A stretch of DNA of 64,000 nt from Euzebyella saccharophila (GTDB lineage: Bacteria; Bacteroidota; Bacteroidia; Flavobacteriales; Flavobacteriaceae). The notes below the pieces were generated by a model, which saw nothing but the letters and a program-made list of their open reading frames with translations, had not been told where the DNA came from and did not search any database. How positions within the stretch are numbered: the first letter of the stretch is position 1; the number at the start of each line of letters is the position of its first letter. The stretch covers positions 124,001-188,000 of the forward strand of contig NZ_JACYFJ010000006.1 in assembly GCF_014855495.1 (NCBI RefSeq). Direction: 5' to 3'. The position numbers and the translations under genes were made by a program. Positions 17,658 to 26,620 of the stretch are shown here, piece by piece.

Positions 17658-18075
17658 CACTAAGTTCGTTTTTATCATCCTGTTGCCAAGGAAAATGTAC
17701 TTTCAGTTCGTGGCCGGCTTTTAATATACCTTCTACAAGGCCTTGTTTAAACTCCCTCTTTTTAAAGTGTGATTGAATGGTGTCTTTGGTACTGTCCCAA
17801 AAACCTTTAGGTACCACCTTGTCGATACCTTTATCCCCACAAATAGCGAATTTTCGATCATTCACGGCCACGTAAATGAGCACACCATTATGGTCTTGGG
17901 TATTGTCCATTTTTAATTGGTGAAATAACTCCTTGGCGCGCTCCATGGTTTCCTGTCGGGTGTGGGCTTCCAAATGCACCCTAATCTCGCCAGAAGTTCT
18001 GTTTTCTGCCTCGATAATGGCCTGCACCACCTCTTTTTCCTCTTCTGCCGTTAGAAAATCCTCTACTCGCGACAT
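17638..18075 (-). CDS. TPM-domain (DUF477) protein, soluble form
   Basis: This 145-residue protein is a second TPM domain with no signal peptide: EVVQAIIEAENRTSGEIRVHLEA, then NTQDHNGVLIYVAVNDRKFAICGD and GDKGIDKVVPKGFW. It follows LemA by 3 bp and overlaps the exported TPM paralogue, so the three are made together. The lack of any export signal suggests a cytoplasmic partner to the membrane form. Confidence 0.88.
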   Translation of the reverse strand: MSRVEDFLTAEEEKEVVQAIIEAENRTSGEIRVHLEAHTRQETMERAKELFHQLKMDNTQDHNGVLIYVAVNDRKFAICGDKGIDKVVPKGFWDSTKDTIQSHFKKREFKQGLVEGILKAGHELKVHFPWQQDDKNELSDEISKG

Positions 18076-18078
18076 AGG

Positions 18079-18678
18079 CTAGTTAAACTCAAAGTTCACA
18101 TCCGGTGCTTGCTCCGCACCTGCTTCTGCCTTAAAGTAAGCTAACTCATCAAAGTTGAAAATTCCGGCCAGTATTGAATTCGGGAATTTCTTGATATGAA
18201 GATTGTAGGGCTCTACGGTTGCATTGAAACGGTCGCGTGCCACATTAATTCGGTTCTCCGTTCCTTCTAACTGCGATTGCAACTCCAAAAAGTTTTGGTT
18301 CGCTTTTAAATCTGGGTACCGCTCCACGGTGACCAAAAGTTTGTTTAAAGCTCCACTTAGTCCGCTTTGCGCCTGATTGAACTGCGCTAATTGCTCAGGT
18401 GTAATGTTGGTAGGGTCAATATTGATGGAAGTGGCCTTGGCGCGGGCCTCAATGACCTCGGTCAAGGTGCTTCGCTCAAAATCTGCCGCTCCTTGAACGG
18501 TTTTTACCAAATTGCCAATAAGGTCGTTTCTGCGTTGGTAGGCACTTTCCACATTGGCCCAAGTTTTAGTTGAAGTTTCTTTAAGGGCTATGGCGGTGTT
18601 GTTAAAACCTACGGCCCACTGGTAAATACCAAATGCAATAACACCCAATACAATGAGGGCGATCAATCCTTTTTTCAT
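18079..18678 (-). CDS. lemA: LemA family protein
   Basis: This 199-residue protein has one N-terminal membrane helix (LIALIVLGVIAFGIYQW) and the helical LemA core with AYQRRNDLIGNLVKTVQGAA, VERYPDLKANQNFLELQSQLEGTE (quoted in parts) and ARDRFNATVEPYN followed by FPNSILA. LemA proteins form rods on the inner membrane with the C-terminus outside in this topology; their role is envelope maintenance but poorly defined. The gene leads a LemA-TPM-TPM operon. It starts 95 bp after MerR; an ATTG then TAATTTTC arrangement upstream is a weak promoter candidate. Confidence 0.92.
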   Translation of the reverse strand: MKKGLIALIVLGVIAFGIYQWAVGFNNTAIALKETSTKTWANVESAYQRRNDLIGNLVKTVQGAADFERSTLTEVIEARAKATSINIDPTNITPEQLAQFNQAQSGLSGALNKLLVTVERYPDLKANQNFLELQSQLEGTENRINVARDRFNATVEPYNLHIKKFPNSILAGIFNFDELAYFKAEAGAEQAPDVNFEFN

Positions 18679-18773
18679 GTTGCTAGTGTTTTAGAAAATT
18701 ATAGTGAATAGTTAAGGTTTCGCAATGCGGATACTTTTTCTTTCAACCATAGGACGCCAAAAGAAAGATAAAG

Positions 18774-19103
18774 TTACAATTGCTCTTTTATTTTAACGAG
18801 CTCTGCCTTTATACGTTCCAATTTGTCTATGATTTCAAAATTGTCGAGGGTTTTTTGACGGTTCTCTTTCAAGTGTGTCTTGGCACCTTCCAAGGTGAAC
18901 CCGCGCTCTTTTACCAAATGGTATATCAGCTTAAGATTGTCAATATCCTGAGGTGTAAACTTGCGATTGCCCTTGGCATTTTTTTTAGGCTTAATGGCGT
19001 CGAATTCTTTCTCCCAAAAACGGATCAAAGAAGTATTTACCCCAAAGGCCTTGGCCACTTCGCCAATTCCATAGTATCTTTTTTCAGGTAGTTCTATCTG
19101 CAT
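18774..19103 (-). CDS. MerR family transcriptional regulator, short
   Basis: This 109-residue protein is mainly a MerR winged helix: YYGIGEVAKAFGVNTSLIRFWEKEF, then NAKGNRKFTPQDIDNLKLIYHLV and a coiled C-terminal helix. It lacks an effector-binding domain. Its start codon overlaps the stop of the M23 peptidase gene by one base (TAATG), so translation is coupled. The M23-MerR arrangement is widely conserved in Flavobacteriia. Target unknown. Confidence 0.9.
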   Translation of the reverse strand: MQIELPEKRYYGIGEVAKAFGVNTSLIRFWEKEFDAIKPKKNAKGNRKFTPQDIDNLKLIYHLVKERGFTLEGAKTHLKENRQKTLDNFEIIDKLERIKAELVKIKEQL

Positions 19104-20080
19104 TAATCGAGAGATTGATTTTCTTGTGCGGCGTATTTGAGCATGTTCTCAAATTCTTCTGCCGTTAAACTTCCGTAATAGAAATTAATGGGGTTGATGC
19201 GTTCTTCGTCCTTCCAAACTTCATAGTGCAAGTGAGGTGCTTCTGAACGGCCCGTATTGCCAACAAAGCCAATCAGGTCTCCACGTTTCACTTTTTGGCC
19301 CTTCCTCACATTGTACTTGCTTAAGTGACCGTACAGCGTTTTGTAGCCGTAACCGTGATCAATACGAATGTGCTTACCGTAACCGGAAGAACCATTATCT
19401 GCCCTAATCACTTTACCGTCTCCCGGAGCGTAAATAGGGGTGCCCTTGGGTGCGGAAAAATCCATGCCACGGTGCATTTTTCGCGCCTTCGTAAAAGGAT
19501 CTGAACGCCACCCGAAACCGGAAGCCATTCTTTTTAAGTCCTCATTTTTTACCGGTTGTATGGCAGGTATGGCCATTAAAAGTTTTTCCTTTTCTTCGGC
19601 CAGTTTGGTAATCTCATCCAACGATTTGGACTGTATGGCCATTTGTTTTTTGATGATATCCAATCGCTTGGTTGTGGCAGTGATCATTTCTGAGTTGTTG
19701 AAGCCTTCCAAAGACTTATAGCGGTTCACCCCACCAAAACCGGCACGCCTTTGTTCCTCAGGAATAGGGTTGGCCTCGAAGTACAGACGGTAAATATTGT
19801 TGTCTCGATCTTCGATATTGGCCAGAACCTCTTCTATTTGCCCCATTTTACGATTCAGTAGTTCAAACTGTAACTCGTAATTCTTTACCTCACGCTGCAG
19901 GGATAGTTCCCTAGGAGTGTTGATGAGGTTGGTATTCATTAGAAGCACAAGGGAGAGCAATCCAAAGAGAAACGAACCCAATATAAATAAAGCGATGTTA
20001 CGGTAGCGCCTTGATTTTTTGGGCTCTATTTTCCGGTACGAAAGCGTATCGGGATCGTAATAATACTTTACTTTAGACAT
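19103..20080 (-). CDS. M23 family metallopeptidase (murein endopeptidase-like)
   Basis: This 325-residue protein has a short cytoplasmic N-terminus, one membrane helix (IALFILGSFLFGLLSLVLLM), a coiled-coil region to about residue 170 and a C-terminal M23 domain. Zinc ligands and catalytic His are visible in KMHRGMDFSAPKGTPIYAPG, then IDHGYGYKTLYGHLS and EAPHLHYEV. M23 enzymes cut peptidoglycan cross-bridges, and the coiled coil recalls septal EnvC/MepM-like proteins. It is the first gene of an operon with MerR and is divergent from alaS. Confidence 0.92.
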   Translation of the reverse strand: MSKVKYYYDPDTLSYRKIEPKKSRRYRNIALFILGSFLFGLLSLVLLMNTNLINTPRELSLQREVKNYELQFELLNRKMGQIEEVLANIEDRDNNIYRLYFEANPIPEEQRRAGFGGVNRYKSLEGFNNSEMITATTKRLDIIKKQMAIQSKSLDEITKLAEEKEKLLMAIPAIQPVKNEDLKRMASGFGWRSDPFTKARKMHRGMDFSAPKGTPIYAPGDGKVIRADNGSSGYGKHIRIDHGYGYKTLYGHLSKYNVRKGQKVKRGDLIGFVGNTGRSEAPHLHYEVWKDEERINPINFYYGSLTAEEFENMLKYAAQENQSLD

Positions 20081-20123
20081 GTATCTATTTTATCCTATTT
20101 TTGTGGCGTTTTGGCGTAACAAA

Positions 20124-20131
20124 CAAATATA
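20124..20131 (-). promoter_or_regulatory. TATATTTG -7 box candidate for M23-merR operon
   Basis: On the - strand TATATTTG fits TAnnTTTG exactly and lies 44 bp before the M23 start codon in the divergent M23/alaS gap. No TTG is seen at the usual -33 distance. Confidence 0.45.
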
Positions 20132-20181
20132 AAAATTGTTTTGTTTATAACGTTAAAATTACAAAAACCTTATAAATTCTT

Positions 20182-22794
20182 ATGACTTCAAAAGAGACCC
20201 GAAAAAGATTTCTTCATTTTTTCGTTGATAAAGGACATAAAATCGTGCCTTCAGCGCCCATGGTAATCAAAGATGACCCAACGTTGATGTTTACCAATGC
20301 GGGCATGAATCAATTTAAGGAATTTTTTCTAGGGAATAGCATTGCCAAAAATACCCGTGTAGTCGATACCCAAAAATGTCTGCGTGTAAGTGGTAAACAC
20401 AATGATTTGGAGGAAGTAGGGAAGGATACCTACCACCATACCATGTTCGAAATGCTGGGCAACTGGAGTTTTGGTGATTACTTTAAGCCTGAAGCCATCA
20501 AATGGTCTTGGGAACTGCTTACCGAAGTTTTTAAAATTGATAAGGATAGCCTCTATGTTTCGGTTTTTGAGGGAAGTGATGATGACGGACTTTCCCTAGA
20601 TCAAGAAGCGTTTGATCTTTGGAAGACCATTGTGCCCGAAGATCGCATTATCATGGGTAATAAGAAGGATAACTTTTGGGAAATGGGCGATCAAGGGCCG
20701 TGCGGACCTTGTTCCGAAATTCACGTAGATATCCGCTCAGCGGAAGAAAAGGCGAAAATTTCAGGAGCATCCTTAGTAAATGCAGACCATCCTCAAGTGG
20801 TGGAAATCTGGAATTTGGTATTTATGCAGTATAACCGCAAAGCGGACGGCTCCCTAGAATCCCTACCTGCCAAACACGTAGATACAGGGATGGGTTTTGA
20901 ACGTCTATGCATGGTCTTGCAAGGAGTTCAATCGAACTACGATACCGATGTTTTCAAACCGATTATTCGGGAAATAGAAACTATTACCAATCATAAATAC
21001 GGAAAGAACGAAAAAACCGATATTGCCATAAGGGTGATTGCCGATCATATTCGTGCGGTTTCCTTTTCCATAGCAGACGGGCAATTGCCCAGTAACACAG
21101 GTGCTGGCTATGTCATTAGAAGAATTTTGAGGAGGGCCATTCGGTACGGATTCACCTTTTTAGACACCAAAGGTCCGTTTATGTACCGTTTGGTGAATGT
21201 ACTTACCGATTCCATGGGAGAAGCCTTTCCGGAGTTGAAAGAACAAAAACAACTGATTGAGAACGTCATTAAGGAAGAAGAACATTCCTTTTTAAATACC
21301 TTGGAACAAGGTCTAGTGCTTTTAGATCAAGTAATCGCCAATTCTCAGGGTAAGGAAGTAGATGGGCGCAAGGCTTTTGAGCTCTATGATACGTACGGAT
21401 TCCCCATAGATTTAACAGCTCTAATTTTATCCGAAAAAGGATATTCCTTAGATGAGGCTGGGTTCAATGAGGCCATGCAAGAACAGAAAAACAGGTCAAA
21501 ATCGGCCTCTGAAGTTGCGAAGGAAGATTGGGTGGTTTTGTCCAATGACGTGGAACAGGAATTTGTGGGCTATGATACGCTCGAAGCCGATGTGCGCTTG
21601 GTGAAGTATCGTAAGGTGACTTCCAAAAAACAGGGCGAACAGTTTCAATTGGTTTTCAATCTTACCCCATTTTATGCCGAAGGAGGCGGTCAAGTAGGGG
21701 ATAAGGGCTATTTGGAAGAATCTAATGGGGATGTAGTTTACATCATTGATACTAAAAAAGAAAACAATGAAATTGTACATTTTAGTAAAAGCCTTCCCAA
21801 AAATTTAAATGAAAGGTTAAAGGCCGTAGTAGATAAAAAACAGCGACAAAGAACCGAAGCTAATCACACGGCGACCCACTTGTTGCATCAGGCACTACGC
21901 GAAATTTTAGGTACCCATGTAGAACAAAAAGGCTCTGCGGTACATTCTAAATATTTGCGATTTGATTTCTCCCATTTTTCCAAATTAACGTCGGATGAGC
22001 TGAGGGAAGTCGAAAACTTTGTGAATGCCCGTATAGATGGTCAATTGCCTTTTGAAGAACGTCGCAATGTACCCATGAAAGAAGCAATGGAGTCAGGTGC
22101 CATGGCCCTCTTCGGAGAAAAATATGGTGATACGGTGCGTACGGTCAAGTTTGGTCAATCCATTGAATTATGTGGGGGAACTCACGTTAAAAACACGGCG
22201 GATATCTGGCATTTTAAAATCAGGTCAGAAGGTGCGGTGGCAGCAGGTATTCGAAGAATAGAAGCCATAACTTCCGATGCGGTCAAAGATTTTTACACCG
22301 AAAACCATCAGGTGCTTACCGAAATAAAAGATTTGTTGAACAATGCCCAAGATCCTGTAAAATCGGTTGCTTCTTTACAAGAGGAGAACTCCAGATTAAA
22401 AAAGGAAGTGGAGCAGTTGTTGAAGGACAAAGCCAAAAACCTGAAGGGCGAGTTGAAAGACGAGTTACAAGAAGTAAACGGAGTACAATTCCTGGCCAAA
22501 AAAGTAGACTTGGATGCTGCGGGTATTAAAGATCTGTCTTTTGAATTGGGAAGCAATATGGAGAACCTTTTCCTTTTGTTCGGTACTGAGCAAAATGGCA
22601 AGGCCTTATTGTCGTGCTACATTTCCAAAAACTTGGTAGCCGAAAAAGAACTGAATGCCGGGGCCATTGTTCGTGAATTGGGCAAATTCATTCAAGGTGG
22701 TGGAGGTGGTCAGCCTTTCTTTGCCACCGCGGGAGGTAAGAATCCGGCAGGGATAGAAGAGGCACTTAGCCAGGCCAAGACGTATATTTCCTAG
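20182..22794 (+). CDS. alaS: Alanine--tRNA ligase
   Basis: This 870-residue protein is a full-length class II alanyl-tRNA synthetase. The aminoacylation core shows [32 protein letters not shown] and [12 protein letters not shown]. The editing domain has the zinc motif [17 protein letters not shown] and [15 protein letters not shown]. The C-terminal DHHA1-like domain ends with [19 protein letters not shown]. It attaches alanine to tRNA-Ala and clears Ser/Gly mischarging. The gene is divergent from the M23-merR operon. Confidence 0.98.
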   Translation: MTSKETRKRFLHFFVDKGHKIVPSAPMVIKDDPTLMFTNAGMNQFKEFFLGNSIAKNTRVVDTQKCLRVSGKHNDLEEVGKDTYHHTMFEMLGNWSFGDYFKPEAIKWSWELLTEVFKIDKDSLYVSVFEGSDDDGLSLDQEAFDLWKTIVPEDRIIMGNKKDNFWEMGDQGPCGPCSEIHVDIRSAEEKAKISGASLVNADHPQVVEIWNLVFMQYNRKADGSLESLPAKHVDTGMGFERLCMVLQGVQSNYDTDVFKPIIREIETITNHKYGKNEKTDIAIRVIADHIRAVSFSIADGQLPSNTGAGYVIRRILRRAIRYGFTFLDTKGPFMYRLVNVLTDSMGEAFPELKEQKQLIENVIKEEEHSFLNTLEQGLVLLDQVIANSQGKEVDGRKAFELYDTYGFPIDLTALILSEKGYSLDEAGFNEAMQEQKNRSKSASEVAKEDWVVLSNDVEQEFVGYDTLEADVRLVKYRKVTSKKQGEQFQLVFNLTPFYAEGGGQVGDKGYLEESNGDVVYIIDTKKENNEIVHFSKSLPKNLNERLKAVVDKKQRQRTEANHTATHLLHQALREILGTHVEQKGSAVHSKYLRFDFSHFSKLTSDELREVENFVNARIDGQLPFEERRNVPMKEAMESGAMALFGEKYGDTVRTVKFGQSIELCGGTHVKNTADIWHFKIRSEGAVAAGIRRIEAITSDAVKDFYTENHQVLTEIKDLLNNAQDPVKSVASLQEENSRLKKEVEQLLKDKAKNLKGELKDELQEVNGVQFLAKKVDLDAAGIKDLSFELGSNMENLFLLFGTEQNGKALLSCYISKNLVAEKELNAGAIVRELGKFIQGGGGGQPFFATAGGKNPAGIEEALSQAKTYIS

Positions 22795-22813
22795 AGACTT
22801 AAAAACATTACAT

Positions 22814-23680
22814 ATGACGAAAAAATTGATTTTGCTTCTTTTGGTTTTTTCGTCTTGTGTGGACAAAAAATATAATGGTTTTTCTTCACATGGGAATCAA
22901 TCTAGGGCGAAGGATGAAATCTCCATTGAGGAAAAGAAGAGGATAGATAGTCTTTGGAAACGGGCGAACCGCGTTTCATTGTACTCACAAAAAAGACAAT
23001 TGATTTTAGATTCCATTTTGGATATAAAACCAGATTCCGCCTATTTCTGGCATCAGAAGGCAATGCCCCTATACAAAGCTCGAAAATATTCATTAGGAAA
23101 ACCCTATTTGGCAAAAGCTGTAAAATATGATTCTCTGCGTTGGCTTCCATATAGTGCATTTATGAAATGTCTGTTTTCTAAGGAATATAAAGAATCAATA
23201 GCCGAATTTTTGGAGGTAAAAAGAAAATATGGAGATAGCTACGTAATAGACCATACCTACAATTTTTATTTAGGATTGGATTACTTGCAATTGAATGAAT
23301 TTGAAAAAGCTAAGGAGTTTCTGGAAAAAAGTAAGGAGCAACAATTCAAAGATTTTCCTAATGACCCGCCCCATGAAGCATGTCACTATATGGATTGGTT
23401 TTATTTAGGCGTCGTTTTTATGGAAATGGAGAATTTTGAGAAGGCCATCGAAAGCTTTGACAAAGCCCTAATGGTTTATGAAAAATTTGCTGATGCTCTG
23501 TATTATAAAGCTTCTTGCCATTATGCTTTGAGCGATTCGGAAAAAGCCAAGGCTTTTTTAAACCAGGCCAAGAAAGAATCGGACAATACCATCAATGAAG
23601 ATCAGGTGGTCTACGAAGTTTACCCTTACCAGGTTTTTCATAAGTTAAGTCCGTTATCTAATTTGTATAAAGAGGAATAA
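22814..23680 (+). CDS. TPR-repeat lipoprotein
   Basis: This 288-residue lipoprotein has a short signal peptide with lipobox VFSSC (Cys15). Several TPR-like helical hairpins follow: YFWHQKAMPLYKARKYSLGKPYL, NFYLGLDYLQLNEFEKAKEFLEKS (parts), and GVVFMEMENFEKAIESFDKALMVYEKFADALYYKASCHYAL (parts). TPR proteins serve as scaffolds. The GSCFA gene begins directly after its stop codon, so the two are co-expressed. No specific function is known. Confidence 0.85.
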   Translation: MTKKLILLLLVFSSCVDKKYNGFSSHGNQSRAKDEISIEEKKRIDSLWKRANRVSLYSQKRQLILDSILDIKPDSAYFWHQKAMPLYKARKYSLGKPYLAKAVKYDSLRWLPYSAFMKCLFSKEYKESIAEFLEVKRKYGDSYVIDHTYNFYLGLDYLQLNEFEKAKEFLEKSKEQQFKDFPNDPPHEACHYMDWFYLGVVFMEMENFEKAIESFDKALMVYEKFADALYYKASCHYALSDSEKAKAFLNQAKKESDNTINEDQVVYEVYPYQVFHKLSPLSNLYKEE

Positions 23681-24643
23681 ATGAAACTCCAAACCCAAAT
23701 TCCATTAAAAAAAGCAGATGTTCCCATTGACTATTACAGTCAAACACTACTGTTGGGAAGCTGTTTTTCAGAGAATATGGGAGAAAAGATGGCTTACCAT
23801 CAATTTCAGCATTTGAGAAATCCCTTAGGCATTCTTTTTCACCCGCTGGCGATTGAAAATTTACTTAATAGGGCAAAAAATCTAGTTTCTTTTTCACCAG
23901 ACGAACTCTTTGAACATAATGGGTTGTGGCACTCGTATGAGGCGCATTCTTCCCTTGATTCGGAGAAAAAAGAGAAGGTTTTAGGTCGACTCAATACTGC
24001 CGTTAAGGAAACCAATGATTTTCTAAAAACCGCAAGCCATGTAATTCTAACCTTGGGAACGGCTTGGGTGTATCGTCATAAAGATTCGGGGAAAGTGGTG
24101 GCCAATTGTCATAAAGTTCCTCAACGAGCATTTGATAAGGAGTTACTTTCAGTTGCTGAAATAGTTCAGAGTCTTGAAAATTGTATCCGATTGGTCCAGG
24201 AAGCTAACCCAGCTGTAGAAGTAATACTGACCGTTTCCCCTGTACGTCATTTAAAAGATGGTTTTGTGGAAAATCAGCGAAGCAAATCTCATTTAATTGC
24301 GGCCGTTCATGAAGTGATTTCAAAAAAAGCAGAAGAGAATTGCGGCGTTTCTTATTTTTCCAGTTATGAAATTCAGATGGATGAGCTACGGGATTATCGT
24401 TTTTATAAAGAGGATATGGTGCACCCAAACGCCATGGCAGTTTCCTATATCTGGGATAAATTTAAGGAAGTATGGATGGCAGAAGAGGTATATAAAACCA
24501 TGGAGGAGGTTGCTCAAATTCAAAGAGGTTTGGCCCACAAACCTTTTCAACCTTTATCTGCAGAACATCTGAAGTTTAAAGAGAAACTACAAGAAAAAAT
24601 AACCAAGCTAAAGGAAGGATTCCCCTTTATGGATTTTGCCTGA
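23681..24643 (+). CDS. GSCFA domain protein
   Basis: This 320-residue protein is a GSCFA family member: the namesake motif appears as LLLGSCFSENMGEKM, with LTLGTAWVY and a C-terminal MVHPNAMAVSYIWDKF. The GSCFA fold is SGNH-hydrolase-like, with Ser in GSCFS and the D/H pair near the end as possible catalytic residues. There is no signal peptide. Its ATG follows the TPR lipoprotein stop without a gap, with AGAGGAAT inside that gene as ribosome-binding site. Substrate unknown. Confidence 0.92.
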   Translation: MKLQTQIPLKKADVPIDYYSQTLLLGSCFSENMGEKMAYHQFQHLRNPLGILFHPLAIENLLNRAKNLVSFSPDELFEHNGLWHSYEAHSSLDSEKKEKVLGRLNTAVKETNDFLKTASHVILTLGTAWVYRHKDSGKVVANCHKVPQRAFDKELLSVAEIVQSLENCIRLVQEANPAVEVILTVSPVRHLKDGFVENQRSKSHLIAAVHEVISKKAEENCGVSYFSSYEIQMDELRDYRFYKEDMVHPNAMAVSYIWDKFKEVWMAEEVYKTMEEVAQIQRGLAHKPFQPLSAEHLKFKEKLQEKITKLKEGFPFMDFA

Positions 24644-24715
24644 TTTCTACCTCTTATATCCGGTTTTGGTACGCATATTGTTTTCTAAAAACGGAATCTA
24701 TTGTAACTTCAATTT

Positions 24716-25330
24716 ATGAAAAAGATACTTTTAGGAGCTCTTTTGGCCTTGGCCTGTGTTTTCGTTTTTAGGACTTGTACCGATGATAAGAACGAGAAAA
24801 CCATTCTTCAAGAAAACTCCATGCTTATTCAGCAACAAATTGAAAATGTTTCCAAGTTAATCGTTACCGAAGGCCATTTTGCCGAAGTGTACAATTACAA
24901 GGATTCTAAAATGTTGTTTGGGCCTCTAATTTCAGCCGAAAAAAAAGCTTTGGTAGTGGTAAATGCCGATGTGACGGTGGCTTATGACCTAAGCAAAATT
25001 GAGTTTGAAGTAGACGAGGCTTCTAAAACCTTGTTCATCAAAACTATCCCGGAACCGGAAGTGAAAATCAATCCGGATTTTGAATACTACGATGTAACAT
25101 CGGACTATCTCAATATGTTCGATGCTTCTGATTATAACAAAATCAGGAATAATGTAAGGGCCTCCCTACTGAATAAAATTGAGCAATCGTCATTAAATAA
25201 AAATGCTCAAAACCGTTTGTTGAGCGAGCTTCAAAAGTTTTACATCCTAACCAATTCAATGGATTGGAAACTGGTTTATAAAAACGAACCAGTGAACGAA
25301 AACCTACCGGAACTTATTTTTAAGGATTGA
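24716..25330 (+). CDS. DUF4230 family membrane-anchored protein
   Basis: This 204-residue protein starts with a membrane segment (ILLGALLALACVFVFRTC) followed by a DUF4230 domain: VSKLIVTEGHFAEVYNYKD, KALVVVNADVTVAYDLSKIEFEVDE (parts), then a C-terminal helical part. The family is common in Bacteroidota and Firmicutes with no known role. It lies on the + strand 72 bp after GSCFA and converges with the esterase gene (3 bp apart). Confidence 0.85.
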   Translation: MKKILLGALLALACVFVFRTCTDDKNEKTILQENSMLIQQQIENVSKLIVTEGHFAEVYNYKDSKMLFGPLISAEKKALVVVNADVTVAYDLSKIEFEVDEASKTLFIKTIPEPEVKINPDFEYYDVTSDYLNMFDASDYNKIRNNVRASLLNKIEQSSLNKNAQNRLLSELQKFYILTNSMDWKLVYKNEPVNENLPELIFKD

Positions 25331-25333
25331 TTT

Positions 25334-26590
25334 TTAAGGCAAAAATGTCTTTGCCCAAGTCATGTATTGTTCCCAATCATAATCCGTAACATCATGTTTT
25401 CCGGTTCGGATATGGTAGGCAACGGTATGTTGAACGGGCTGGTCTACAGCAGGTAATTCCGCTGTATCGATTCCGCTTTTTCCATATAATTTATATACGC
25501 TTGAGGCGTAGTGGGCAGAAAGAAATTCCCCTCTGGGATCGGCCCAAGTATCTTCTGCTGCACTGGCAACATAAAGCGGTCTGGGAGCAATCAAGGCCAA
25601 TAGTTGATGCTGGTCTACCGGAAGGGTTCGTTCGTTGTTGTTGTATTTTTTGAAACTATCTGCAAACCAATGTGGGAAAGAAGTATTGATTCTTTCCACG
25701 GTTTCCCCAAATTTACGTTTGCTGAGCGCAGCCCCGCCACAACCGGAATTGTTACTAATAACACCTGCAAAGCGCTTGTCGGTTGCACCTGCCCAAAGGG
25801 CAGCCTTTCCTAGGCGGGAATGCCCAAATACGATTACATTGGAAATATTGGCATCATTTTCCAAGTAATCCATTGCCTTGCTTAAGCCAAAGGCCCAAGC
25901 AGAAATACTGCCCCATTCATTGGTTTTGGGTTGGGATTGTTCTTCGCGGTAGAATAATGGATGCACACCGTCATTAAAGTCATTTTTGTCCGGGTCCACT
26001 TCCCCATAATAGATAGTGGCCAATCCAAAACCATTATCAAGCATTTTTTCAATGGCCCATCGATGCGTACGGACACCCCTTGTTCTTTCCGAAGCTTTAT
26101 GGTTCGTTATACCGAAGGCTTCATTATTTGCTACCCAGGCCTTGGTGATGGGTACTTCCGGATCATTGGTGACGGTATGGTTGCCGTAAAAGTTATATCC
26201 CAAGAAAACAGGCGCTGTTGGATTCTTTTTAGGGAGGTATATCAAAATGTTGTAAGTAACGCTCTTTTTGTTTTTCTTCAAAGTAATTGCTACCTGCTTT
26301 CTGCGAGCTTTGCCGTTATAGGCCTTATTATTTTCTTCAATGAGCTTATAGCTGTATTCATCCAATCTTCCAGGAACCTTGCCATACACCTGTTTTTCAA
26401 AAAACTGCAGTATTTCATAGCGTCTATTTTCCTCCCATTCTTTTTCAGTGGTAATCGGGTTTCCGCTAAAAGAAGTCATTAAATCCGGTAAGGTAAATTT
26501 AGGAACCTTGGTCTCATCGTAATTAGCATCTCCTTGCGCAAAGCCCATACAACTTATAATTATTAAAACGAGGCTGATTTGAATTTTCAT
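25334..26590 (-). CDS. Exported alpha/beta hydrolase, CE15 glucuronoyl-esterase-like
   Basis: This 418-residue protein has a signal peptide (LVLIIISCMGFAQ) and an alpha/beta hydrolase fold. The nucleophile elbow VFGHSRLGKAALWAGATD fits the G-x-S-R-x-G-K pattern of CE15, in which Ser is catalytic and the Arg stabilises the oxyanion. NNSGCGGAAL follows, and a His in the C-terminal HIRTGKHDVTDYDW would complete the triad. CE15 enzymes cut ester links between glucuronic acid and lignin or other alcohols; marine members may act on algal uronate esters. No other polysaccharide enzyme is adjacent. Confidence 0.8.
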   Translation of the reverse strand: MKIQISLVLIIISCMGFAQGDANYDETKVPKFTLPDLMTSFSGNPITTEKEWEENRRYEILQFFEKQVYGKVPGRLDEYSYKLIEENNKAYNGKARRKQVAITLKKNKKSVTYNILIYLPKKNPTAPVFLGYNFYGNHTVTNDPEVPITKAWVANNEAFGITNHKASERTRGVRTHRWAIEKMLDNGFGLATIYYGEVDPDKNDFNDGVHPLFYREEQSQPKTNEWGSISAWAFGLSKAMDYLENDANISNVIVFGHSRLGKAALWAGATDKRFAGVISNNSGCGGAALSKRKFGETVERINTSFPHWFADSFKKYNNNERTLPVDQHQLLALIAPRPLYVASAAEDTWADPRGEFLSAHYASSVYKLYGKSGIDTAELPAVDQPVQHTVAYHIRTGKHDVTDYDWEQYMTWAKTFLP

Positions 26591-26620
26591 TGGTCTATTG
26601 GGTAGGGTTGGTTTTTTAAT

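Noticed and set aside
25961-26482. 173-residue + strand open frame
   Set aside because: Antisense to the CE15-like esterase, whose motifs are conserved on the - strand.
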